Shown here in pieces: positions 1-7,329 of a stretch of 46,452 bases of DNA. Each line of letters begins with the position of its first letter. Position 1 is the stretch's first letter. The position numbers and the translations under genes were made by a program. The notes below the pieces were generated by a model, which made no database searches, had not been told where the DNA came from, and worked only from the letters and a program-made list of their open reading frames with translations. This stretch comes from an uncultured bacterium (lineage in GTDB: Bacteria > Verrucomicrobiota > Kiritimatiellia > CAIKKV01 > CAITUY01): positions 1 to 46,452 of the forward strand of contig CAITUY010000233.1 of the NCBI GenBank assembly GCA_903895695.1, written 5' to 3'.

Positions 1-1
1 A

Positions 2-70
2 CTCGCCTTGGAGGCCGCGGAGGCTGGTGTCAGCTTGAACCGTCTGGCATCGGCAAAACTGACTCACTGA
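2..70 (+). CDS. C-terminal end of a HicB/ribbon-helix-helix type antitoxin (partial)
   Basis: Only the last 22 codons are in the window; the gene begins upstream of base 1. The frame ends in LEAAEAGVSLNRLASAKL, then TH and a TGA at 68-70. The pattern of an alanine-rich helix followed by GVSLN and a short hydrophobic helix is characteristic of the C-terminal RHH DNA-binding segment of HicB-like antitoxins and related CopG-type proteins. In such systems the antitoxin neutralises a small HicA mRNA-interferase toxin and represses its own operon. No toxin gene can be checked because the rest of the locus is outside the window. The call rests on a short motif only. Confidence 0.5.
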   Translation, partial: LALEAAEAGVSLNRLASAKLTH

Positions 71-227
71 ACAAGGACAATGCCAACCACACAATTCTGG
101 CTATCGTCGCTCCGCTCCTCAGCCAGATTGTGAGCGTTGTTGGCATCGAGGTATTTGTCTCTCCGGTGCGACGTGCTGGGAAGCCCGACTTGGCAAATGG
201 CATGGGAGATTTGCTTGGCCTGACCAG

Positions 228-316
228 CCGAACCGCCGTATACGTGATCCGTACATACGGTGGTGTGTGGGGGGGGGGGGGGGGAGCCGCCCCGGAAGGG
301 GCGTTCCTATCCCGTT
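228..316 (+). mobile_element. Group II intron 3' end remnant (domain V and domain VI-like hairpins)
   Basis: A hairpin pairs 232-241 with 255-264 (ten pairs including one G-T). It continues through ACG/CGT (242-244/250-252) and leaves a two-base AC bulge on the 3' strand, as in domain V of bacterial group II introns. A G run and a second hairpin follow: CGCCCC at 288-293, loop GGAA, GGGGCG at 298-303. The segment TTCCTATCCC (304-313) could pair back to the G run with an unpaired A at 309, as in domain VI with its branch-point adenosine. No reverse transcriptase ORF lies upstream. A GTGCG motif at 166-170 resembles an intron 5' end and would make this an internally deleted copy. The domain V loop (TGATC) is not the usual GNRA, so the call is tentative. 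Confidence 0.45.
269..284 (+). repeat. Uninterrupted run of 16 G
   Basis: Bases 269-284 are all G. The run sits between the domain V-like and domain VI-like hairpins. Such tracts are prone to sequencing and replication slippage, so its exact length should be treated with caution. An open reading frame crosses it from an ATG at 260, but the downstream glycosidase has a much better start at 485, so a length error here would not affect that protein. Confidence 0.9.
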
Positions 317-484
317 CTGCCCATTGACAGCCGGGACACAGGACGAACACTTGGCCGGTCTTACCGGCGTCGAATACAGAACAGCCCGAACCCAGGCACC
401 GAGCGCACGTGGCAAGCCGCGCCGCTGATGCCTCGTCGAATTGTCAGATCTATGCCGCTTGATCTAAAGAACGCGAGGAACCAC

Positions 485-2047
485 ATGCCGAAACAAAGCC
501 CGCATTTACGAAAGAAGGGGACCGCGACACAACTGATCGTGGATAAGCAGCCGTTGATCCTGCTGTCGGGGGAGCTTCACAATTCCAGTGCGTCGAGTCT
601 CGCGTATATGGAGCCGATCTGGCCGAGGATGAAAGCGCTGGGCCTCAATGCGCTGATCGTCCCCCTGTACTGGGAACTGGTGGAGCCGGAGGAAGGCCGG
701 TTCGATCTGGCGCTTGTGGACGGCTTGATCGCGCAGGCGGTCAGGCATGAAATGCGCATCGTTTTCCTTTGGTTCGCCACGTGGAAGAACGGGGTCTCGT
801 CCTACGTTCCGGGATGGGTGAAGGCTGACGTGAAACGCTTTCCCAGAATGGACTTCAAGCCGGGGAAAAGGTCAACGACGCTGTCTCCGTTCGGCGCAGA
901 AACCCGCGACCGCGACAGCGGGGCGTTCGCGGCCGTGATGAAACGGATTCGCGAGATTGATTCCGAACACCACTCGGTCGTGGCGATGCAGGTGGAAAAC
1001 GAAGTCGGTTTTCTTGGCGCGGCGCGCGATTGGTCGCCGGTCGCCCAGAAGCAGTTCGAAGCGCAGGTGCCTGAACCGTTGATGGCTTATCTCACGGCCA
1101 ATCAGCAGGCGCTGTTGCCGGAAACGATTGAGGCGTGGGGGCGTCAGGGAAGCCGGACCGCGGGTTCGTGGGAACAAGTGTTTGGTGAGGATGCGCCCGA
1201 GATATTCATGGCCTGGCATATCGGTAGCTACATCGGCCATGTTGTTGCGACGGGCAAGAGAGAGTACGCGATCCCCATGTACGTGAACGCGTGGCTCAAG
1301 CAGAAAGACATGGGACTGCCGGGCCAGTACCCAGCGGGAGGACCGGTGTCGCGGATGATGGATATCTGGCGGGCGACGGCGCCCGCCATCGATTTTTACG
1401 CACCCGATATCTATGTTCCGTATTTCAAGGAGGTATGCGCCAGCTACCACCGGTCAGGCAATCCGCTATTCATTCCCGAAGCGTGGAACGACGAGCGCGC
1501 CGCGGGCGCGGTGTTTCACGCAATTGGCAACCACGATGCTATTTGCTTTGCGCCGTTTGCGATCGATGACGTCCAACCGGAGCATCCGCTGGCCCAGTCG
1601 TACCGACTGCTAACCCAGATGATGCCGCTGCTGACACGGTATAACGGGACGGGCAGGATGGCAGGCTTTTACCAGGAAGCGAACGATGAACGGGTGAAGC
1701 TCACACTCGGTGGATATGACGTGCATGTGGGGATGTTCAAAAAGATCCAAACAGGGACGGTTGCCGGTGGCGGGCTGATCATCGCGCTGGAAGAAGAGGA
1801 CGAGTTCATTATCGTGGGGAGAAATCTCTGGATTGAATTCAGGACCATCGCGGCGCCGAAGATTGACTTGGAGTTTCTCTGGTTGGAACAGGGTACGTTT
1901 GCGAACGGCGAATGGAAGTCGCTTCGGCGGCTCAATGGTGACGAAACTGGCCACGGTCTCGGCGCGGTGTCGCGGGATGAGTTGGCAGTTTTGCGTTTGA
2001 AACTCAATCGCCATTCCGCGCCTGTCTACTCAAGCAGCGTCTTATAG
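485..2047 (+). CDS. GH35/GH42-like beta-galactosidase family protein (DUF5597 type)
   Basis: A 520-residue protein with a TIM-barrel N-terminal part and a C-terminal beta-rich part, the layout of GH-A clan enzymes annotated as GH35/42-like with a DUF5597 tail. The N-terminus shows the retaining-galactosidase opening LLSGELHNSSAS, then LGLNALIVPLYWELVEPEEG. The likely acid/base is Glu173 in VENEVG and the likely nucleophile is Glu332 in FIPEAWNDE. Such enzymes remove terminal beta-linked galactose or related sugars from oligosaccharides. The start at 485 is chosen because GAGGA at 475-479 sits six bases upstream; an in-frame ATG at 260 would add a low-complexity stretch across the poly-G run. 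No signal peptide is apparent, so it is probably cytoplasmic. A beta-helix enzyme follows 12 bases downstream, suggesting co-transcription. The precise substrate cannot be read from sequence. Confidence 0.8.
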   Translation: MPKQSPHLRKKGTATQLIVDKQPLILLSGELHNSSASSLAYMEPIWPRMKALGLNALIVPLYWELVEPEEGRFDLALVDGLIAQAVRHEMRIVFLWFATWKNGVSSYVPGWVKADVKRFPRMDFKPGKRSTTLSPFGAETRDRDSGAFAAVMKRIREIDSEHHSVVAMQVENEVGFLGAARDWSPVAQKQFEAQVPEPLMAYLTANQQALLPETIEAWGRQGSRTAGSWEQVFGEDAPEIFMAWHIGSYIGHVVATGKREYAIPMYVNAWLKQKDMGLPGQYPAGGPVSRMMDIWRATAPAIDFYAPDIYVPYFKEVCASYHRSGNPLFIPEAWNDERAAGAVFHAIGNHDAICFAPFAIDDVQPEHPLAQSYRLLTQMMPLLTRYNGTGRMAGFYQEANDERVKLTLGGYDVHVGMFKKIQTGTVAGGGLIIALEEEDEFIIVGRNLWIEFRTIAAPKIDLEFLWLEQGTFANGEWKSLRRLNGDETGHGLGAVSRDELAVLRLKLNRHSAPVYSSSVL

Positions 2048-2059
2048 AGGTGGCTTACG

Positions 2060-3766
2060 ATGGAAAATCTTATGTCGATACGCACGATCGAAATCAAATC
2101 TTTGCCGGATGATAACTCGCCGGCGCTCTGCGCCGCCCTTCGCGAATTGCGCGACGGCGGCCGGTTGGTGCTGGCCCCCGGCCGTTATCCTTGCCGTGGC
2201 GGTGCCTTGCAGAGCAACGGCCGCACTCGTGAGCCTAGCGTGGCGGTGAAAGACCTGAAACACGTCACCATTGAGGGCAACGGGGCCACGCTGGTCGGCC
2301 AGGACATCGCGGGACTGTTCCTGTTCACCAAGTCCGAAGACATTACGATTCGGAATCTGACCGTGGACTGGGATCCCCTGCCGCACACCGCCGGCAAGGT
2401 CATGGCGCACCTCCCGGATCAGCATGCCTTTGACCTCGCGCCGCTCATCCCGTCCGATCCGCCCTCGGGCCGCATCGTCCAGGCGATCATCGCCTATAAT
2501 CCGGAGTTGTGCCGCATGGGGAATTGGGAGATCTACCAGACCCAGGGTGAGCGTGACGCCGAGCCTTCGGTCCGTCTGGCCGACGGCCAGTTGCGGGTCT
2601 TCCAGCGACGCCCCGGCGGCGCGTACAGTTTCAATGACAAACTGCCGGAGATCGGCTCCCACGTCATCGTCCGGCATCAGGTCTATGGGTATGACGCCTT
2701 TGTCTTCAGTGGCTGTGCGGGCGTGCGACTGGAGAATGTCACGGTCCATGCCGTTCCGGGAATGGCGGTCATCGGCTTACAGAGCCGCGACATTACCATC
2801 CAGCGCATCAAGGTGATCCCCGCCGCCGGCGGCTGGATGTCGGCCACGGCCGACGCCATGCACTTTGGCGGCTGCCGGGGAACCATCACCGTTGAGGATA
2901 GCGAGTTTGCGGGCATGGGCGACGACGCCATCAATATCCACGGCATGTACGGCCTGGTCACCCGACGCATAGACGACCACACGGTCGAGGCCGGCCGCGC
3001 CCGGATGAACCCGTACTACGACACTGAACGCACGACCTGGGATGAACCCCAACCGGGCGATCTCATCGAGTACGGCGGCGGTAAGGAGCCGCTGCTGCCG
3101 CAGGGGCAACTCACGGTCGTCGCCGCTCATCAGGACGCCAAGGCCCGCCGCGTCGTAATCCGGTTCAAGGAAGCTCTGCCGGAGAGCGTTGGCGATGGGT
3201 CGGTCCTGACCGACCTCTCCAGCAGTCCCGCCGTGCGTATCCGCAACTGCTACGTCCACGGCAACCGTGCCCGCGGCATGTTGATCCAGACCCGCGACGT
3301 CGTCATCGAGCGCTGCCGCTTCGAGGACATTACCTCTCACGGGATTCAGCTCTGTACCGATGCCTGCGACTGGTGGGAGAGCCTCGGCGTCCGTGATGTC
3401 ACCATCACGGGCTGCGTGTTCCGCCGCAATTGCTTCTGGTGGGGCGGCGCCGCGATCCACGTTTCCGCCGACATTCCCGGCGGACAATCGGGGCCCGGCG
3501 TGCACCAGCGCATCCGCGTCATGGACAATCTGTTTGAGGACAACGCCGGTGGGGCGGCCATCCATATTGGTTCGGCCGTAGACGTGGAACTCTCCGGCAA
3601 CAAGATCGTTCATCCCAAACTCCCGGTCATAACCATCAACAATAGCCGCCAGGTCCGGATCAAGGATGCCGGCGACTGGGACATCGGCCGCGGCATTGAG
3701 GTCAGTGGCAGTTCCGATCGGTCCACGATCGCGATCGTGGGCGGAGTGGTTGCTTCGAAGCAGTGA
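2060..3766 (+). CDS. Right-handed parallel beta-helix glycosidase, GH110-like (alpha-1,3-galactosidase-like)
   Basis: A 568-residue protein made of repeated short beta-strands (VTIEGNGATL, ITIRNLTVDWD, VRLENVTVHAV, ITIQRIKVIP, VVIERCRFEDI, VTITGCVFRRN), as expected for a parallel beta-helix. The block TADAMHFGGCRG followed by GMGDDAINIHGMYG resembles the active-site region of GH110 enzymes, whose catalytic pair includes an aspartate doublet in this DDA(I/V)N motif. GH110 members cleave terminal alpha-1,3-galactose. An early GHG-like NG(A/S)T motif at about residue 75 also fits. No signal peptide is seen. A GAGGTGG site ends 7 bases before the ATG; a second ATG at 2072 is possible. It closely follows the GH35/42-like gene, so the pair may trim alpha- and beta-galactosyl ends. 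It could instead be a broader pectate-lyase-fold protein. Confidence 0.7.
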   Translation: MENLMSIRTIEIKSLPDDNSPALCAALRELRDGGRLVLAPGRYPCRGGALQSNGRTREPSVAVKDLKHVTIEGNGATLVGQDIAGLFLFTKSEDITIRNLTVDWDPLPHTAGKVMAHLPDQHAFDLAPLIPSDPPSGRIVQAIIAYNPELCRMGNWEIYQTQGERDAEPSVRLADGQLRVFQRRPGGAYSFNDKLPEIGSHVIVRHQVYGYDAFVFSGCAGVRLENVTVHAVPGMAVIGLQSRDITIQRIKVIPAAGGWMSATADAMHFGGCRGTITVEDSEFAGMGDDAINIHGMYGLVTRRIDDHTVEAGRARMNPYYDTERTTWDEPQPGDLIEYGGGKEPLLPQGQLTVVAAHQDAKARRVVIRFKEALPESVGDGSVLTDLSSSPAVRIRNCYVHGNRARGMLIQTRDVVIERCRFEDITSHGIQLCTDACDWWESLGVRDVTITGCVFRRNCFWWGGAAIHVSADIPGGQSGPGVHQRIRVMDNLFEDNAGGAAIHIGSAVDVELSGNKIVHPKLPVITINNSRQVRIKDAGDWDIGRGIEVSGSSDRSTIAIVGGVVASKQ

Positions 3767-3913
3767 AGCACATTTTGGTTTCCGGGCGCACCGCACCCAA
3801 CGCACCGGGCTTGACGTCGGTCTGGCCGTCTGTGTACGGTTTCCAGACTATGAAGGCGGTGCTTGCATAGGGCTTGATGGCGCGGGCGCAGGCGTGCGGG
3901 TGGAGGCGGGGTC

Positions 3914-4003
3914 ATGCAACTATGGACTCCTGGACGCCAGCGTCGCGCAGCACTTCGATATACCCCGCCGGCCACTCTGGGGACGGGTTCGGCGGTGCGC
4001 TAG
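3914..4003 (-). pseudogene. Possible minus-strand coding remnant (integrase N-terminus-like)
   Basis: The 290-base stretch between the beta-helix gene and the VOC gene has no intact gene. On the minus strand one frame from about 4003 to a stop at 3914 reads EWPAGYIEVLRDAGVQE, which looks like genuine protein and recalls the N-terminal SAM-like segment of tyrosine recombinases such as integron integrases. It stops abruptly after about 30 residues. The rest of the gap (3767-3913) shows no recognisable feature. The assignment is a weak impression based on composition and one motif. Confidence 0.2.
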
Positions 4004-4058
4004 TAAGACCTAATGTTTGGCGGGTAGGAGTTGCGTAAACTCACAAATGGAGAACCAC

Positions 4059-4433
4059 ATGGTCCCGAAGAATACGATCTGCCTCTGGTACGACGGCACC
4101 GCGCTGGACGCCGCAACATTCTATTCCGAGACGTTCCCGGACAGCGCGGTGGGAAGAGTCCTTCGCGCGCCCGGTGATTATCCCGCAGGCAAGCGGGGCG
4201 ATGTTTTGACGGTCGACTTCACCGTGATCGGCATTCCTTGTCTCGGACTGAACGGTGGCCCCGGGTTCAAACACAACGAGGCTTTTTCGTTCCAAGTTGC
4301 GACTGACGACCAAGCTGAAACCGACCGCTTGTGGAACGCGGTCGTGGGCAATGGTGGTCAGGAGAGCGCCTGCGGGTGGTGCAAGGACAAGTGGGGCCTG
4401 TCGTGCCGAAAATCTACGGATGCTTCACGATAA
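4059..4433 (+). pseudogene. VOC (PhnB/3-demethylubiquinone methyltransferase-like) protein, 3' truncated
   Basis: The frame matches the PhnB-like VOC family: PKNTICLWYDG, FYSETFPDS, GDVLTVDFTV, PCLGLNGGPGFKHNEAFSF, QVATDDQAETDRLW and GGQESACGWCKDKWGLS are family hallmarks. These are small metal-dependent-fold proteins, mostly uncharacterised. In intact members GWCKDKWGLSW leads into a further 40 or so residues. Here the reading turns into unrelated residues (CRKSTDASR) and stops at 4433, at the point where an alpha/beta hydrolase tail begins in another frame. GGAGA at 4049-4053 favours the ATG at 4059 over the one at 4047. The gene therefore looks broken by a deletion joining it to a second gene near 4400. 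Confidence 0.75.
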
Positions 4434-4683
4434 GGCCGCCCAGCGCGTGCGTGAGTTCACAGATATCCCGGATGCCGCCATCCGCGGCATCACTGCGCCG
4501 GCGCTCGTTATTGTCGGCGATGCTGATGTCATCCGCCCCGAACACGCCGTGGAGATGTTCCGGGCCCTTCCGCATGCGCAACTTGCCGTGCTCCCCGGCA
4601 CCGATCACATGACGGTGACGGCGCGCACAGAGTGGCTGGTGCCGATGATCAGCACGTTTCTCGACGCACCGGCGGCGAAGTGA
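4420..4683 (+). pseudogene. C-terminal fragment of an alpha/beta hydrolase
   Basis: From an ATG at 4420 the frame encodes about 87 residues with the C-terminal signature of alpha/beta-hydrolase-fold enzymes. A strand (APALVIVGDADVI) carries the catalytic-acid position, then come HAVEMFRALPHAQLAVLPGTDH with the terminal histidine, and a last helix ending in FLDAPAAK. The nucleophile elbow and the N-terminal two thirds of the fold are absent. The fragment abuts the truncated VOC gene in a different frame, so both are best explained as the two ends of one deletion. It may still be translated but cannot be an active hydrolase. Confidence 0.7.
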
Positions 4684-4813
4684 CAGCGGTCCTGCCAGCG
4701 CCTCCGGTTTGAGGCCGCTTCGCGTCGAAGAAGAGGCGTGAAATTCGCAAAGAAAAAATGAGAGGAGGAATCCGGACGTTGCCGGATCGAGGGCTCTGTG
4801 GTACGTTATTCTT

Positions 4814-4948
4814 ATGACAACGGTGCAGGAAATCGAAAGAGCAGTGGCACATCTGCCGAACACGGCCCTTGGCGAGTTTCGAGCGTGGTTTGCCCAATTC
4901 GATGCGGAGGCGGCGGATCTTGCGCGGGGGCGCTGCTCGGAGTTATGA
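4814..4948 (+). pseudogene. Internally shortened antitoxin of a small type II toxin-antitoxin pair
   Basis: A 44-residue frame begins MTTVQEIERAVAHLP, continues LGEFRAWFAQFDAE and ends ARGRCSEL. Antitoxins of this type normally run about 70 residues: the N-terminal part ending near WFxxFDA, a middle segment with W-D, D and LAEEAL motifs, then xxGRCTEL. Here the middle is missing and the two ends are joined in frame. The stop overlaps the toxin start by four bases (ATGA at 4945-4948), the usual arrangement for such pairs, so this is the original locus and not a chance ORF. It is probably non-functional because the toxin-binding middle is lost. Confidence 0.6.
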
Positions 4949-5115
4949 GTCATCACGCCAATCCCGACTTCTGGAAACACTACCATCGGTTGCCGCTCCC
5001 CATCCAGAAGGTGGCCGACCAGAACTTCGCCCTTCTGAAGACCGACCCTCGTCATCCGTCGCCGCACCTGAAGCAGGTTGGAAGGCATTAGCCCTGGAGG
5101 GCCAAGGTCGCCCGC
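4945..5115 (+). pseudogene. RelE/ParE-like toxin remnant, internally deleted and frameshifted
   Basis: The frame from 4945 reads HHANPDFWKHYHRLP, IQKVADQNFALLK and DPRHPSPHLKQVGR, the N-terminal half of a RelE/ParE-superfamily toxin found next to antitoxins like the one upstream. It stops at 5091 after 48 residues. In the +1 frame, just before that stop, ALALEG appears, matching the segment that in intact relatives follows about 11 residues later (FWSVRV...YRALAxE). A small deletion at about 5082 has thus removed those residues and shifted the frame. The C-terminal catalytic or ribosome-contact part is not encoded, so the toxin is dead. Confidence 0.6.
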
Positions 5116-5133
5116 CACTGAAAGAAAGACACC

Positions 5134-7329
5134 ATGAACGTCTTCGACCCTGCGCCCTTCCTTGATCCGGCCCCGGAGTTCCGGCCGCTGCAGATCATCC
5201 ATGGCTTCGATCACAGCCTGACCGATCCGAAGGCGCTGACCGGCGAGGAGGGGATCGACCGCCTCTTGGACAAATTGCGCCGGCTTGGCCTCGGGGGCGT
5301 CGTCAGCAATGTCGGCGGCGGCTTCGGGGATTACCTCCAGAGTGAGCGACAGTGGGAGGTCTGGCTGGACGGCGTGCGCCGGGCCGAAGAACGCGGCCTG
5401 GTGTTGTGGTGGTACGACGAGAAGGGCTATCCCAGTGGAACCGCTGGTGGAATCGTGACCCGCGCCGACCCGACGCTCGCGGCCCTTGGGGTCGCCTGCT
5501 ACCCGCTCAACGTAAGCGGGCCAGGCCACCTGCGGTTCGACCAGCCGGCTAGCTGCCTGCGCTTCCAGGCTGCCTTCGCCTGCCGTGACTTCGTCAGCTC
5601 CGGCCCGGAGGCCGTGATCAATCTTGCGGTCAACGTGGATGCCGATGGCCGCCTCGACTGGGACGCGCCGCCGGGGGAGTGGACGGTCCTCTATCTCGCG
5701 CAACGCCACATGTACGAGGGCACACACTCGTCGGCCAACGTCTGCGAGTTCAAACAATACGTCAACCTGCTGGACCCGCGCGCGACGCAGCGCTTCCTGC
5801 AAGTCACCCACGAGCAGTACGCCCGCCGTACCCCGCCGGAGTTATGGCGAAAGGTTCGCGCCGTCTTCACTGACGAGCCTTCGCTGATGGTCGGCTACGC
5901 GGGCAAGCTCCCGGAGCGCTTCGACGGCAAGGTCCCGGTGATCGATGCGCCTCTCTTCCGTGACCGGCCCGCGGCTGTGCCCTGGTCGGAGGGGCTGGCG
6001 CAGGCCTTCCGCGACCGCAAAGGTTACGATCCAAACTCCCTGTTGTGGGGCCTGTTTTGCGGACAGCACGAGGCCGCGCGGGCGGCCCGCCAGGACTTCT
6101 ACGAGGTGGTCACCGAGGTCTACACGGACGCCTTTTACCGGCAGACCCGGCGTTGGTGCGATGCGCATGGCATCGCCTTTTCCGGCCACGTCATGTCCGA
6201 GGAGTGGCTGCCTTCCCATGTCGCCTATCACGGCAGCCTGTTCGCGCCGGTGCGGCAGATGAACCTGCCCGGGATCGACATGCTCGACTCCGATCCGGTC
6301 TCGATGCTCGACGGCCTCGGATTCCTGACGGCCAAGCAGGTGGCTTCGGTCGCGCATCTGACCGGCGCGAAGCAGGTCCACAGCGAGTGCTGCGATTGGT
6401 GCCAGCGCAATGCCGGGCACGGCGCAACCCTGGCGCAGCGCTGCGGGCAGGGGAACCTGCTTTACGTCCTGGGTGTGAACCAGGTCACGGCCTACTGGAG
6501 TTGGGACGACATCGGCGAGGGCGCCTACCGCCAGTACAACGACTATATGGGCCGCCTCGGTTCGTTGCTCCGCGGCGGTGTTCATCGCTGCGATGTTGCG
6601 GTGCTCTATCCAATCCGCACTGCCTGGCTGGACTTCCTGCCCCAGGCGGCTCCCGGACATCCCGCGCCGCCGGGCGGCGATGCATCTGTGCGCATGGACC
6701 GCTTGGGTGCTTCCTATACATCCATCGTCCGCGACTTGCTGCGCAGCCAGATCGATCTCGATATCATCGACGAGCAGGCGCTGACCGAAGGCAGCCTCGT
6801 GGGCGGCGGCTTGCACGTAGCCGACGAGTCGTTCCGCGTCATCGTTCTGCCGGGATGTGAGGCCATCTCCCTGGCCGCGGCCACGGCCTTGTCCGCCTTC
6901 GCCCGCGCCGGCGGGCTGGTGGTCAGCGTCGGGACGCCGCCGCGCCTGGGCGAGTCGGCGGCGGCTACGCCGCGGGTGCAGGCCGAGATGGCCCGGCTGT
7001 TCGCAGACGGCGGCGGCGGGGTTGTGGTCGCACCGGACGGCCTGGTTGGCCGGCTGCGACAGGCCGGCTGCGCCGTGCTGGACTTGGCCGTGCCGAACCC
7101 GCACATTCTGGTCACCCAGCGTGAACTCGGCGGGCGCGGGCTGTATTTCATCGTCAACGCCGGTGCCCAGCCGCAGACCCTTCGCCCGGGTGTGCGTCTG
7201 CGGCAGCCGCTCGATCTGTATCGGCCGAAGGACGGATCGATTGCCGGCTTCCCGGCCGGATCAGAGTTGGTCCTGGACGGTTACGAGGGCGTGTTTTTGG
7301 TTGAGACAGAGAGGAAATCCCAGTCATGA
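5134..7329 (+). CDS. Large glycoside hydrolase, GH106-like (alpha-L-rhamnosidase-like)
   Basis: A 731-residue protein. The N-terminal barrel shows LGLGGVVSNVGGG and WYDEKGYPSGTAGG, a motif shared with GH106-type rhamnosidases and related large glycosidases. AVFTDEPSL (Asp247-Glu248) and SGHVMSEEW (Glu356-Glu357) contain acidic residues suitable for catalysis. HSECCDW and AYWSWDDIGEG complete the barrel, then a Rossmann-like region around residue 570 (RVIVLPGCEAISL) and a C-terminal beta part follow. No signal peptide is seen, so action on imported oligosaccharides is likely. The start at 5134 has a weak AGAAAG site. The stop overlaps the next start by four bases (7326-7329), indicating translational coupling. 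Family assignment is by motif memory only; it could be a distinct, unclassified GH-A-like family. Confidence 0.6.
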   Translation: MNVFDPAPFLDPAPEFRPLQIIHGFDHSLTDPKALTGEEGIDRLLDKLRRLGLGGVVSNVGGGFGDYLQSERQWEVWLDGVRRAEERGLVLWWYDEKGYPSGTAGGIVTRADPTLAALGVACYPLNVSGPGHLRFDQPASCLRFQAAFACRDFVSSGPEAVINLAVNVDADGRLDWDAPPGEWTVLYLAQRHMYEGTHSSANVCEFKQYVNLLDPRATQRFLQVTHEQYARRTPPELWRKVRAVFTDEPSLMVGYAGKLPERFDGKVPVIDAPLFRDRPAAVPWSEGLAQAFRDRKGYDPNSLLWGLFCGQHEAARAARQDFYEVVTEVYTDAFYRQTRRWCDAHGIAFSGHVMSEEWLPSHVAYHGSLFAPVRQMNLPGIDMLDSDPVSMLDGLGFLTAKQVASVAHLTGAKQVHSECCDWCQRNAGHGATLAQRCGQGNLLYVLGVNQVTAYWSWDDIGEGAYRQYNDYMGRLGSLLRGGVHRCDVAVLYPIRTAWLDFLPQAAPGHPAPPGGDASVRMDRLGASYTSIVRDLLRSQIDLDIIDEQALTEGSLVGGGLHVADESFRVIVLPGCEAISLAAATALSAFARAGGLVVSVGTPPRLGESAAATPRVQAEMARLFADGGGGVVVAPDGLVGRLRQAGCAVLDLAVPNPHILVTQRELGGRGLYFIVNAGAQPQTLRPGVRLRQPLDLYRPKDGSIAGFPAGSELVLDGYEGVFLVETERKSQS

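Noticed and set aside
260..484. Upstream in-frame extension of the first glycosidase to an ATG at 260
   Set aside because: The extension crosses the 16-G run and intron-like hairpins, has no protein-like character, and a good ribosome binding site precedes the ATG at 485.
3767..4016. Plus-strand open frame around 3666-4013 as a gene
   Set aside because: It overlaps the end of the beta-helix gene in another frame and shows no protein-like pattern or ribosome binding site.
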